A DNA stretch of 8,058 bases from Syntrophaceae bacterium. Its GTDB lineage: Bacteria; Desulfobacterota; Syntrophia; Syntrophales; UBA5619. Positions 1 to 5,993 of this stretch are shown in pieces; the first letter of the stretch is position 1, and every line of letters starts with the position of its first letter. Below the pieces are notes generated by a model. The model saw nothing but the letters and a program-made list of their open reading frames with translations. It made no database searches and was not told the DNA's origin. Location of the stretch: the NCBI GenBank assembly GCA_023249795.1, contig JAHFBU010000074.1, positions 1 to 8,058 of the forward strand. The letters run 5' to 3'. The translations under genes were made by a program, and so were the position numbers.

Positions 1-1
1 G

Positions 2-151
2 GCTTACGAACTCACTTAGGCCGGTATCGCTTTTACACCCGACTATGTATCCGACAAGGTCTCCTTCCTCAGGGCGCTCGAAGAATGCCCACCGGACATT
101 ATTCTTTCCGATTATTCCCTACCTTCCTTTGACGGTTTTTCAGCGCTGAAA
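2..151 (+). other. N-terminal part of a receiver domain, interrupted by an in-frame TAG
   Basis: This stretch is in the same frame as the downstream kinase and reads as the first part of a CheY-like receiver domain. After the TAG at 17-19 the translation runs AGIAFTPDYVSDK, followed by a helix ending in ALEECPPD, then IILSDYSLPSFDGFSAL. The Asp of LSDYSLP (codon 110-112) sits where the phospho-accepting Asp of receivers lies. Between the TAG and the ATG at 152 there is no ATG, GTG or TTG in frame, so this part cannot be translated from a standard start after the stop. The five codons before the TAG (AYELT) also fit the receiver helix that normally precedes 'AGI'. The gene therefore probably began beyond the left edge and is either broken by a nonsense change, affected by a sequence error, or read through. 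Confidence 0.7.
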
Positions 152-1786
152 ATGGCCATGCGGAAATATCCCGATGTTCCATTCATTTTTGTTTCGGGTG
201 CATTGGGTGAAGAGTTGGCGATTGAACTTCTTAAGAAGGGGGCAACAGACTACGTTCTGAAAGACAGGTTATCACGTTTGGCACCAGCGGTTACCAGAGC
301 CTTGCGGGAGGTCGGAGAGCGAACTGAACGCAAACGTATTGAAGATGCCCTTATTGAATCGGAAACACTTTACCGTGCCATTTTTGAAAACACGGGCACT
401 GCAACCATTATCGTCGAAGAAGACATGACCATTTTTATGGCCAACAAGCAATTCGAACAACTGATCGGCTTTTCAAGATCCGAACTTGAGGGTAATAAAA
501 GTTGGAATGAGATCGTGCATCCCGATGATCTGATTAAATATGCTGAAATGGATCAGAAATGGATAGTATCGTCCACGACGTCGATCGGGGGCTATGAATA
601 CAGGATTATGAATCGGCGAGGGGATGTTCTACATGTTCTGGTCAATATTGCGTCCATAATTTCCGCAAAAAGAAAAGTAATATCCATCCTCGATATTACA
701 AAACTTAAAGAGGTTGAAAAAGAAAAACGCGACGCTTCCCTGTATGCCAGAAATCTGATCGAGGCAAGCCTTGACCCATTGGTAACGATTAATGCCGAAG
801 GCAAGATCATGGATGTAAACCAGGCCACGGAATCCGTCACGGGTCTTAGCCGGGAAAAGATGATCGGTAGTGATTTTTCGGATTATTTCACAGAGCCGGA
901 CAAGGCCCATGAAGGATATCTGGAGGTCTTTTCCAAAGGTTTCATTCTGGATTATCCTCTGGCTATGCGCCATGCTTCCGGACAGGTAACAGACGTTCTA
1001 TTCAATGCATCATTATACAGGAATGAGACAGGAGAGATTCAAGGCATACTTGCTTCCGCACGGGATATTACGGAGCGGCTGGAAGCAGAGACAAAGATTC
1101 TAAAAACAAACGAAATGCTCAGATCCCTCACATCAGAGTTGGTTATGACGGAGGAGCGCGAACGGCGACGTATTGCTGTTGACCTGCACGACAACATTGC
1201 ACAAACTTTGGCCATAATTAAAATGAGACTGGGTGCGCTCCTGAACCAGAAATTAGAAGAGGGATTTGCTAAATCTCTTGAAGATATCATTGATTTGACC
1301 AATGAGGCCATCCAGCAAACGAGGTCGTTGATGACCGACCTGAGTTCTTCCGTCCTTTATGAGTTGGGACTGAACGAAGCGATGGAGTGGTTGGGTGAAC
1401 AGATTCAAGCACAATATGGACTTAAAATCATCCTGAAGACTGATCCTAAAATCCGGAAGTTCGACAAGGATCTTGAACTTTTGTTATTCAGGGCCACAAG
1501 AGAACTGCTTCTGAATGCGGTCAAGCATGCCCGGGTTAAAGAGGCTTATGTCATTTTGCAAAAGTTGGGAGATAACATCAGAGTCACCGTGAAAGACAAC
1601 GGGAGAGGTTTCGATACAGAGGACATTGATCAGCCTTCAAAGCGGACGGGAGGTTTTGGCCTTCTTAGCATACGGGAGCGGCTTCATCATATCGGTGGTA
1701 TTTTTGAAATTGAAACCAAAAGAGGGCAGGGTACTTGTATCCGACTTGTTGTCCCGGAACAAAAACGCAGGAAAAAAAGCAGATGA
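152..1786 (+). CDS. Sensor histidine kinase (receiver remnant-PAS-PAS-HisKA_3-HATPase), NarL/DegS type
   Basis: This is a probable cytoplasmic signalling kinase that autophosphorylates on His and passes the phosphate to a partner regulator. Numbering from the ATG at 152, residues 1-50 are the second half of a receiver domain (VSG Ser around 15 and conserved Lys37 in YVLKDRLS). Two PAS domains follow, at about 70-188 and 198-312, the first with an NxxF...GFSRSEL-type core. The HisKA_3 dimerisation helix carries the phospho-acceptor His346 in RRRIAVDLHDNIAQ. The ATPase domain has an N-box (ELLLNAVKHA, 451-460), a G1 box (DNGRGF, 482-487) and a G2 box (GGFGLLSIRERL). No membrane segment is visible, so sensing is probably cytoplasmic through the PAS domains. 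The ATG at 152 has no ribosome-binding site and falls inside the receiver, so it is unlikely to be the original start. No response-regulator gene follows, although this kinase type often has a LuxR-type partner next door. The kinase core looks intact; the signal sensed and the targets are unknown. Confidence 0.85.
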   Translation: MAMRKYPDVPFIFVSGALGEELAIELLKKGATDYVLKDRLSRLAPAVTRALREVGERTERKRIEDALIESETLYRAIFENTGTATIIVEEDMTIFMANKQFEQLIGFSRSELEGNKSWNEIVHPDDLIKYAEMDQKWIVSSTTSIGGYEYRIMNRRGDVLHVLVNIASIISAKRKVISILDITKLKEVEKEKRDASLYARNLIEASLDPLVTINAEGKIMDVNQATESVTGLSREKMIGSDFSDYFTEPDKAHEGYLEVFSKGFILDYPLAMRHASGQVTDVLFNASLYRNETGEIQGILASARDITERLEAETKILKTNEMLRSLTSELVMTEERERRRIAVDLHDNIAQTLAIIKMRLGALLNQKLEEGFAKSLEDIIDLTNEAIQQTRSLMTDLSSSVLYELGLNEAMEWLGEQIQAQYGLKIILKTDPKIRKFDKDLELLLFRATRELLLNAVKHARVKEAYVILQKLGDNIRVTVKDNGRGFDTEDIDQPSKRTGGFGLLSIRERLHHIGGIFEIETKRGQGTCIRLVVPEQKRRKKSR

Positions 1787-1976
1787 GGAACGGATCAGTA
1801 GATTGGTTCGGATTGATAATCCAGACATAATCCATTTCCTGATGGGGAAATCGGACATTTGGCAGGCCCGATAGAGTTCTCTCCCTATGGAATAGCAGTC
1901 GGGGAAATGCAATATTTATCCAAAATATCCTGGTCTGCTAACTGATATGGAATCCTCTCAAGTAAGGACACACTTT
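1787..1976. other. Intergenic region upstream of gspG
   Basis: This 190-base gap must hold the gspG-gspD promoter if that pair is transcribed separately from the kinase. I see no convincing sigma-70 or sigma-54 promoter. Two small structures are visible. GGGGAAAT occurs twice, at 1844-1851 and 1901-1908. An A+T-rich inverted repeat (ATATTT at 1912-1917, AAATAT at 1923-1928, 5-base loop) lies 48 bases before the preferred gspG start. No hairpin with a T-run marks an end for the kinase transcript. Overlapping open frames here are not gene-like. Confidence 0.4.
1964..1968 (+). promoter_or_regulatory. Shine-Dalgarno site of gspG
   Basis: AAGGA lies 8 bases before the ATG at 1977. The in-frame ATG at 1947 has no purine-rich site in front of it, so this element favours 1977 as the start of gspG. 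Confidence 0.65.
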
Positions 1977-2408
1977 ATGACCATGAAATATTTTTGCAGA
2001 CAACCTGGCCAAAATGGCTTTACACTGGTTGAGATGCTCGTTGTCATGGTGATTCTGGCTTTACTTGCCGCCCTTGTCGGACCCCGCCTTTTCCCGAAGC
2101 TCGGGAAGGGAAAACAGTCCGCGGCGAAGGCGCAGATAGAACTCTTGGGGCAGGCACTGGATCACTTCCGGCTCGATGTCGGACGATATCCTACCACGCA
2201 GGAAGGTTTGAATGCTCTTATGGTTAATCCGGGCGATGAAAAATGGGATGGACCATATCTCAAAAAAGAGATGCCCAGTGATCCATGGAACAAACCCTTT
2301 ATCTATCAGTTCCCGGGCACGCATGGGGAATACGACCTCTCCTCATATGGCAGGGATAGCGCTGCCGGCGGTGAAGGAGAAGACCAAGACATCGTGAGCT
2401 GGAAATGA
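1977..2408 (+). CDS. gspG: Type II secretion major pseudopilin GspG
   Basis: GspG is the main subunit of the periplasmic pseudopilus that pushes substrates through the secretin. The product from ATG 1977 is 143 residues. It has a short basic leader ending in QNG, then the prepilin peptidase site G14/F15 and the class III motif FTLVEMLVVMVILALLAALV, with the conserved Glu at +5 of the mature protein. The mature form is about 129 residues, usual for GspG. The C-terminal half has the GspG signatures GRYPTTQEGLNAL, WDGPYLKKEMPSDPW and the acidic loop SYGRDSAAGGEGEDQD, which corresponds to the calcium-binding loop of the family. An in-frame ATG at 1947 would add 10 residues, but it lacks a ribosome-binding site and lengthens the leader. 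The stop overlaps the gspD start (ATGA at 2405-2408), so the two are probably translationally coupled. The usual neighbours gspH/I/J are absent. Confidence 0.93.
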   Translation: MTMKYFCRQPGQNGFTLVEMLVVMVILALLAALVGPRLFPKLGKGKQSAAKAQIELLGQALDHFRLDVGRYPTTQEGLNALMVNPGDEKWDGPYLKKEMPSDPWNKPFIYQFPGTHGEYDLSSYGRDSAAGGEGEDQDIVSWK

Positions 2409-4429
2409 AAAAATTCAAGAGGTGCGCATTGCTTAGCCCAAGGTCCTCCGATTGTCCATCGATTGCATATGTTTTAATGGTTGGAATCGTCGGTGCATTC
2501 CTGTTGATTCATGGCAGGGAAGCCGTCTGCTGGGCCCAGCCATCTTCATCGGGACAAGCGGTCAGTCAAATGGATGGGGGGTCCGGGCAGCGGCCATTGC
2601 CCCCTCCATCTGCATTACCTACTGTGAGATCCTCTGACGTTCAGCCGTCCTTAACCGGGTCCGTATCGTCCACCGGTCAGATGCAAACCATAGCCCCATC
2701 AAAATCATCTCCGGATGCAATGACGCCGGAGGCCGTTTCTGTACCCCAGAGGGGAATGGTCACCCTTAATTTCGATGACGCTGATGTGTTCACGATTATC
2801 CAGACTATCTTCGGCACCGTTCTGAAGGTCAACTATGTGGTCGATCCCCGGATCAAAGGCCGGGTCACTTTCAGAGCCGTTGCTCCCGTGCCCGTTGAGA
2901 AGGTACTCCCCCTGATGGAGGTCATTCTGAGGCTTAATGGCATCGGGGTCGTGGAAGAAAGCGGCCTCTATCGGCTCGTTCCCATCAGCGACATTTCGAA
3001 GGAGCCCTCACCCGTCAGCTTCGGAAGGGACCCGGAAACAATTTTGCTGAAGGGAAGGGCTCTTCTACAGGTGGTGCCGATCCTTTATGTATCATCATCT
3101 GACGTGATCAAACTGATCACGCCTTTCGCATCGAGCAATGCAGTGCTCATTGATGTCCCCAAAGCGGGTCAGATCGTCATCGTCGATACGGATGCGAACG
3201 TTAGGCGCCTGCTCCAGTTGGTCGAGATCTTTGACAATGAAAAACTAAGAAAGACGAAACCGGAGATCTTTGTCTATTCCGTCCAGAATGGGAATGCAAA
3301 AGACATCGCCTCCGTTCTCCAGCAGACCTTTCTTGGGGCAAAATCACTCTCGACGGTTGCCACAGGCGCCACAGCAGCAGCCGTCGGTCAGGCGGCTTCA
3401 TCACCAACAGCGGGAGTCATCACAGGGAATTTCCCATCCGCCCAGACATCTGCAGGCGGACAGATGCCCATCTCCGATTTCACAAAATTCATTGCCGACG
3501 AGGTCACGAATTCGATCATCATCCTGACCACACCGGATGAATACGTCATGATCAAGAGCGCCATCGATAAGATCGACATCATACCGAGACAAGTTGTTAT
3601 TGAAGGTTTGATTGCGCAGGTAACCCTGACGGATAATTTGAGTTTGGGCTTGGGGGCATGGCTAAAGGGAACGATGGGAAGCTTCAGTGCGGGTGGGGGT
3701 ATTCGTGGATCTACGTTGCTGGGATCAGATGTGACGCTGCCGTCGGGATCTGGTCTTTCGCTCTACGGTGTCAATAACACAGGTTCGTTGCAGTTGTTGA
3801 TTACATCGCTGGCGACGGACTCAAAGGCCAAGCTCCTGGCGACGCCCCATATTCTGGTTTCCGATAATCGAGAAGCCAAAATTCAGATCGGGCAGCAAGT
3901 CCCGCTCGTAACCTCGGAAACATACGGCTCCACAACCGTTGCTCCCCAACGAACGATTCAATACCGGGACATCGGCATCATTCTGAAGGTCAAACCGAGA
4001 ATCAATGAAGGCGGTCTTGTCTCTCTGGAATTGTACCAAGAGGTTTCCACCTACGACACGATTCAGCTTTTCTCTAATGAAACGCAGATCATTTTAAACA
4101 ACAACAATGCAACAACCAATGTTGTCGTTCAGGATGGCCAGACAATAATCATCGGGGGCCTCATCCGGGAAGATACATCGAAGTCCCGATCAGGGATTCC
4201 ATTCCTGAACAAGATTCCTTTTATCGGTTGGCTCTTCGGCAATTGGATTGATAATAAACAGAGAACTGAAATTATTATCCTGTTGACTCCTCGTGTGGTC
4301 AAGAACCAGAAAGAAGCGAGCACGGTCACCAATAAATACATCGATAACATGAGCTCTGAAAGCAAGGGGCGAATTACGAAGGAGGAGCTCCTCAAAGAAA
4401 AACCCGGGCAACAACAGATAACAAAGTGA
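2405..4429 (+). CDS. gspD: Type II secretion outer-membrane secretin GspD
   Basis: GspD forms the multimeric outer-membrane channel through which folded exoproteins leave the periplasm. The 674-residue product has a long basic N-region and a hydrophobic core (about 20-35), with likely signal peptidase cleavage near CWA/QP (about residue 44). A Pro/Ser/Thr-rich linker runs from about 45 to 115. An N0 domain follows at about 117-195 (VTLNFDDADVFTIIQ...YVVDPRIKGRVTF), then an N1-type domain at about 212-278. A last N domain at about 287-394 contains an Ala/Gly/Ser/Thr-rich insertion (about 312-356). The secretin core spans about 395-634, with LLATPHILVSDN, IGQQVPLVTSETY, QRTIQYRDIGIILKVKPRI, VVQDGQTIIIGGLIRED, the IPFLNKIPFIGWLFG segment and a final strand TEIIILLTPRVV. 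The roughly 40-residue charged tail could be a pilotin-binding region, which is inference. Only three N domains are evident, against four in the classic GspD. The start overlaps the gspG stop. Confidence 0.95.
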   Translation: MKKFKRCALLSPRSSDCPSIAYVLMVGIVGAFLLIHGREAVCWAQPSSSGQAVSQMDGGSGQRPLPPPSALPTVRSSDVQPSLTGSVSSTGQMQTIAPSKSSPDAMTPEAVSVPQRGMVTLNFDDADVFTIIQTIFGTVLKVNYVVDPRIKGRVTFRAVAPVPVEKVLPLMEVILRLNGIGVVEESGLYRLVPISDISKEPSPVSFGRDPETILLKGRALLQVVPILYVSSSDVIKLITPFASSNAVLIDVPKAGQIVIVDTDANVRRLLQLVEIFDNEKLRKTKPEIFVYSVQNGNAKDIASVLQQTFLGAKSLSTVATGATAAAVGQAASSPTAGVITGNFPSAQTSAGGQMPISDFTKFIADEVTNSIIILTTPDEYVMIKSAIDKIDIIPRQVVIEGLIAQVTLTDNLSLGLGAWLKGTMGSFSAGGGIRGSTLLGSDVTLPSGSGLSLYGVNNTGSLQLLITSLATDSKAKLLATPHILVSDNREAKIQIGQQVPLVTSETYGSTTVAPQRTIQYRDIGIILKVKPRINEGGLVSLELYQEVSTYDTIQLFSNETQIILNNNNATTNVVVQDGQTIIIGGLIREDTSKSRSGIPFLNKIPFIGWLFGNWIDNKQRTEIIILLTPRVVKNQKEASTVTNKYIDNMSSESKGRITKEELLKEKPGQQQITK

Positions 4430-4430
4430 A

Positions 4431-4460
4431 GATGGCGCGGACGCTACGCGCCGCGCCATC
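4431..4460. repeat. 10-bp inverted repeat hairpin directly after gspD
   Basis: GATGGCGCGG (4431-4440) and CCGCGCCATC (4451-4460) are perfect inverted copies around a 10-base loop, starting one base after the gspD stop codon. The stem is very G+C-rich but no T-run follows, so it is not a canonical intrinsic terminator. It may still stabilise the 3' end of the transcript. An additional copy of GCGCCATC is at 4509-4516, which suggests it belongs to the larger repeat cluster. Confidence 0.65.
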
Positions 4461-4589
4461 GGCGCTGCGAATTGCCATTCGCTTTCTGTCCCGGTGCTGA
4501 CGCGCCTAGCGCCATCAAGCGGATGCAGCGGGCCGCCGTCCCCGCGAGCAAGCTCGCGTGTCCGTCAGCCGCTGATCCGCAGCGCCGAT
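4458..4589. repeat. G+C-rich nested inverted-repeat element (REP/MITE-like)
   Basis: The outer arms ATCGGCGCTGCG (4458-4469) and CGCAGCGCCGAT (4578-4589) are perfect 12-base inverted copies. Inside are a hairpin GCGAAT-TGCC-ATTCGC (4467-4482), a short hairpin GCGC-CTA-GCGC (4502-4512), and a long imperfect hairpin. The long hairpin is built from 4519-4531 and 4569-4580 (12 matching bases with one bulged G) around the near-perfect palindrome CGCGAGCAAGCTCGCG (4543-4558). Nested arms of this kind are typical of REP-type or MITE-type intergenic repeats. No coding capacity and no clear target-site duplication were found. Whether it recurs in the genome cannot be judged from one copy. Confidence 0.6.
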
Positions 4590-4657
4590 ATTAAAGACGT
4601 TCATATTCTGCTGAGAAACGAGTTATCCGTATGCATATGTCGATGGTTGGAGTTCGC

Positions 4658-4675
4658 AATGCGAGAGGTCGCATT
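4658..4675. repeat. 7-bp inverted repeat, weak terminator candidate
   Basis: AATGCGA (4658-4664) and TCGCATT (4669-4675) form a perfect stem around a GAGG loop. On the + strand it is followed by TATAAAA rather than a T-run, and on the minus strand by GCGAAC. It is therefore at best a weak terminator for either transcript. It lies 28 bases beyond the gspC stop codon. Confidence 0.4.
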
Positions 4676-4702
4676 TATAAAAGTCCGAGGTGTTTACGGG
4701 GA

Positions 4703-5431
4703 TTACTTTTTCATATTTTTCCTTAACTCTCGAAGTTCCGGCAATTGGTTTCGTCTTGATAAATATGGCTGTTGTAATCCGGGTGCTGGAGCACCCGCTA
4801 CTACGGATGGCGTGAGTGCTTGAAAAGAAGGAGTATTGGTTGACGATGTCTGTGGAGCCGTCGGCTGCATGGCTCCCGAAATGGGTGCGGTTATAGCCGG
4901 TGAAGCAGGCAACCCTCCGGCCAATTCAGTAGTACTTCTATTTTCGCCGTCCAGCCTGACCACGATCCGATCCTCCCCCTTGACAAGAACGATGCGGTCC
5001 ACTTCAATCTGCTGGAGGACATAATCGGCGACGTGATCTCCTATATGAAGAGCGAGTTGTCTCTTACCTCTCCCAGGCGTCGTTTTTGGTGTTTTTCTGT
5101 CTTCGATGAAAGCAACTTGCACGCTGTCCATCATCAAAATTCCATAGAGAACCACGTCCGGCTTTGGATTAACCGTTTCAATTTTCTTTTCCTCTGGGAT
5201 CTTTCTTTGGGGATTAAAAAGATTCTTGTCGCTGATTATTGCAAAATCAACGGGTGATGGATTTACCAATGCGGGTGAACCGGTCCCTGCGACCATCTCT
5301 GTCACCGAAGGGATAGAGATCCGAGTATCCGGATTCAGAGACGGAATCGCCATGAGATACACCCAAACAACAATGGCACCCGTCAGCAGAACGTTCAGGA
5401 CATTCAGATTCTTTAATATCGATTTTAACAT
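4703..5431 (-). CDS. gspC: Type II secretion inner-membrane linker GspC (no PDZ domain)
   Basis: GspC spans the inner membrane and contacts the secretin's N-terminal domains, tying the inner platform to the outer pore. The 242-residue product has a short cytoplasmic N-terminus, one membrane segment (about 12-30) and a low-complexity periplasmic linker. The homology-region domain at about 60-162 begins FAIISDKNLFNPQRK and contains DVVLYGILMMDSVQVAFIED, LHIGDHVADYVLQQIEVDRI and DRIVVRLDGE. After that the chain is Pro/Ala/Thr/Ser-rich (about 163-225) and ends in a basic RRNQLPELRELRKNMKK tail. There is no PDZ or coiled-coil domain. It is the last gene of the minus-strand operon, 7 bases after gspM, and faces gspD tail to tail. 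The GspC assignment rests on the domain pattern and the operon; a PilP-like periplasmic protein is the nearest alternative. Confidence 0.82.
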   Translation of the reverse strand: MLKSILKNLNVLNVLLTGAIVVWVYLMAIPSLNPDTRISIPSVTEMVAGTGSPALVNPSPVDFAIISDKNLFNPQRKIPEEKKIETVNPKPDVVLYGILMMDSVQVAFIEDRKTPKTTPGRGKRQLALHIGDHVADYVLQQIEVDRIVLVKGEDRIVVRLDGENRSTTELAGGLPASPAITAPISGAMQPTAPQTSSTNTPSFQALTPSVVAGAPAPGLQQPYLSRRNQLPELRELRKNMKK

Positions 5432-5438
5432 GGGGATA

Positions 5439-5993
5439 TTAACCTCCTCCCATCAAACCAGAAACCCTCAATCTAACGGTCAAATCTCTTGGATCCTTGT
5501 AATTCCTGATTCTGATATCCAACTCGCGAACTACAAGATAGGGTGTCTGTGTCTCAATGGCATATATCGTATCAGTGAGGGCTCTTGTGTCAGGCAGGAT
5601 GGTGTCAAAGGTCACGGAAATCATCTTGAAGTTCCCGGCATCTTCGGGTTTTTCAACCCGTTCGCTGGCGATGGTGCCTCCGCTCGCTGTGATCATGCCC
5701 TTCACGGCAGTCTGGAGGCCGGCGGCAGCGACAGAAGCCGTCTGCCCTTCAATCATTTTTGAGTTTTCCGCCTTTCTCGTTTCTCGCATGGTCGCCAGTG
5801 CCTTTTCAATGCCGGGCTTTTCGGCAATCAGAACCCCATATTTCGCCAGGATCTTCGACTTGGATGACGCCGCATCTTTTAAATCGGTCAATTCCGATTC
5901 GACCTTGATGTAGCCATACTCGTAAGCGACGAAGCCAAAAAGAACGATCATGAGAGGAACCGCAATCCACAGAATCCTACTGCTTTTTCTCAT
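5439..5993 (-). CDS. gspM: Type II secretion platform protein GspM (PilO-like type)
   Basis: GspM is an inner-membrane partner that stabilises GspL in the secretion platform. The 184-residue product has a short basic cytoplasmic start (MRKSSR), one membrane helix (about 7-26), a charged predicted coiled coil (about 30-80), then a mixed alpha/beta C-terminal part (about 95-180). The C-terminal part includes ASGGTIASERVEKPED, KMISVTFDTI and YLVVRELDIRIR, fitting the ferredoxin-like fold of the GspM/PilO families (the T2SSM_b-type group). The start is supported by AAGG 6 bases upstream of the ATG, within AAGGTGGAG. The gene overlaps the end of gspL by 17 bases in another frame. Sequence conservation in this family is low, so the call leans on architecture and on the position between gspL and gspC. 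Confidence 0.83.
   Translation of the reverse strand: MRKSSRILWIAVPLMIVLFGFVAYEYGYIKVESELTDLKDAASSKSKILAKYGVLIAEKPGIEKALATMRETRKAENSKMIEGQTASVAAAGLQTAVKGMITASGGTIASERVEKPEDAGNFKMISVTFDTILPDTRALTDTIYAIETQTPYLVVRELDIRIRNYKDPRDLTVRLRVSGLMGGG
5443..5448 (-). promoter_or_regulatory. Shine-Dalgarno site of gspC inside the end of gspM
   Basis: On the minus strand AGGAGG lies 11 bases before the gspC ATG and is formed by the last Gly codons of gspM (Gly-Gly-Gly-stop). Translation of gspM therefore runs over the gspC ribosome-binding site, which suggests coupling. The spacing is slightly long. Confidence 0.6.

Larger units (their letters stand above)
4430..4702. other. Intergenic region between convergent gspD and gspC
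   Basis: No gene is supported here. Positions 4431-4589 hold a G+C-rich cluster of inverted repeats, described separately. Positions 4590-4702 are A+T-richer, include the palindrome TATGCATA near 4629 and a hairpin at 4658-4675. An open frame reading + from 4494 crosses the repeats and runs into antisense gspC; it has no recognisable protein features. Because gspD and gspC converge on this stretch, transcription from both sides must end or overlap here. Confidence 0.6.

Noticed and set aside
1810..1822. GGATT-GAT-AATCC hairpin as the kinase terminator
   Set aside because: The stem is only 5 bases and no T-run follows.
1626..1874. Small + strand frame overlapping the end of the kinase and the gap
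   Set aside because: Most of it is out-of-frame reading of the conserved ATPase domain. There is no ribosome-binding site or homology signal, so it is not a missing response regulator.
1859..1891. TTGGCA at 1859 and TATGGA at 1886 as a sigma-70 promoter
   Set aside because: The spacing is 21 bases and the -10 match is poor. No sigma-54 GG/GC pair with the right spacing was found either.
4494..4823. Open + strand frame of 109 codons across the gspD-gspC gap
   Set aside because: It crosses the inverted repeats and then runs antisense to gspC. Its product has no recognisable domain, and no ribosome-binding site supports the start.
5226..5762. Open + strand frame of 178 codons
   Set aside because: It lies antisense to gspC and gspM, whose products are recognisable and tightly coupled. 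The product looks like a random shadow.
5977..5979. The gspL TAG as a possible recoded amber codon
   Set aside because: The GspL protein is already of complete length with its periplasmic domain finished. The TAG sits 17 bases inside gspM as a normal overlap, so a real stop is the simple reading.
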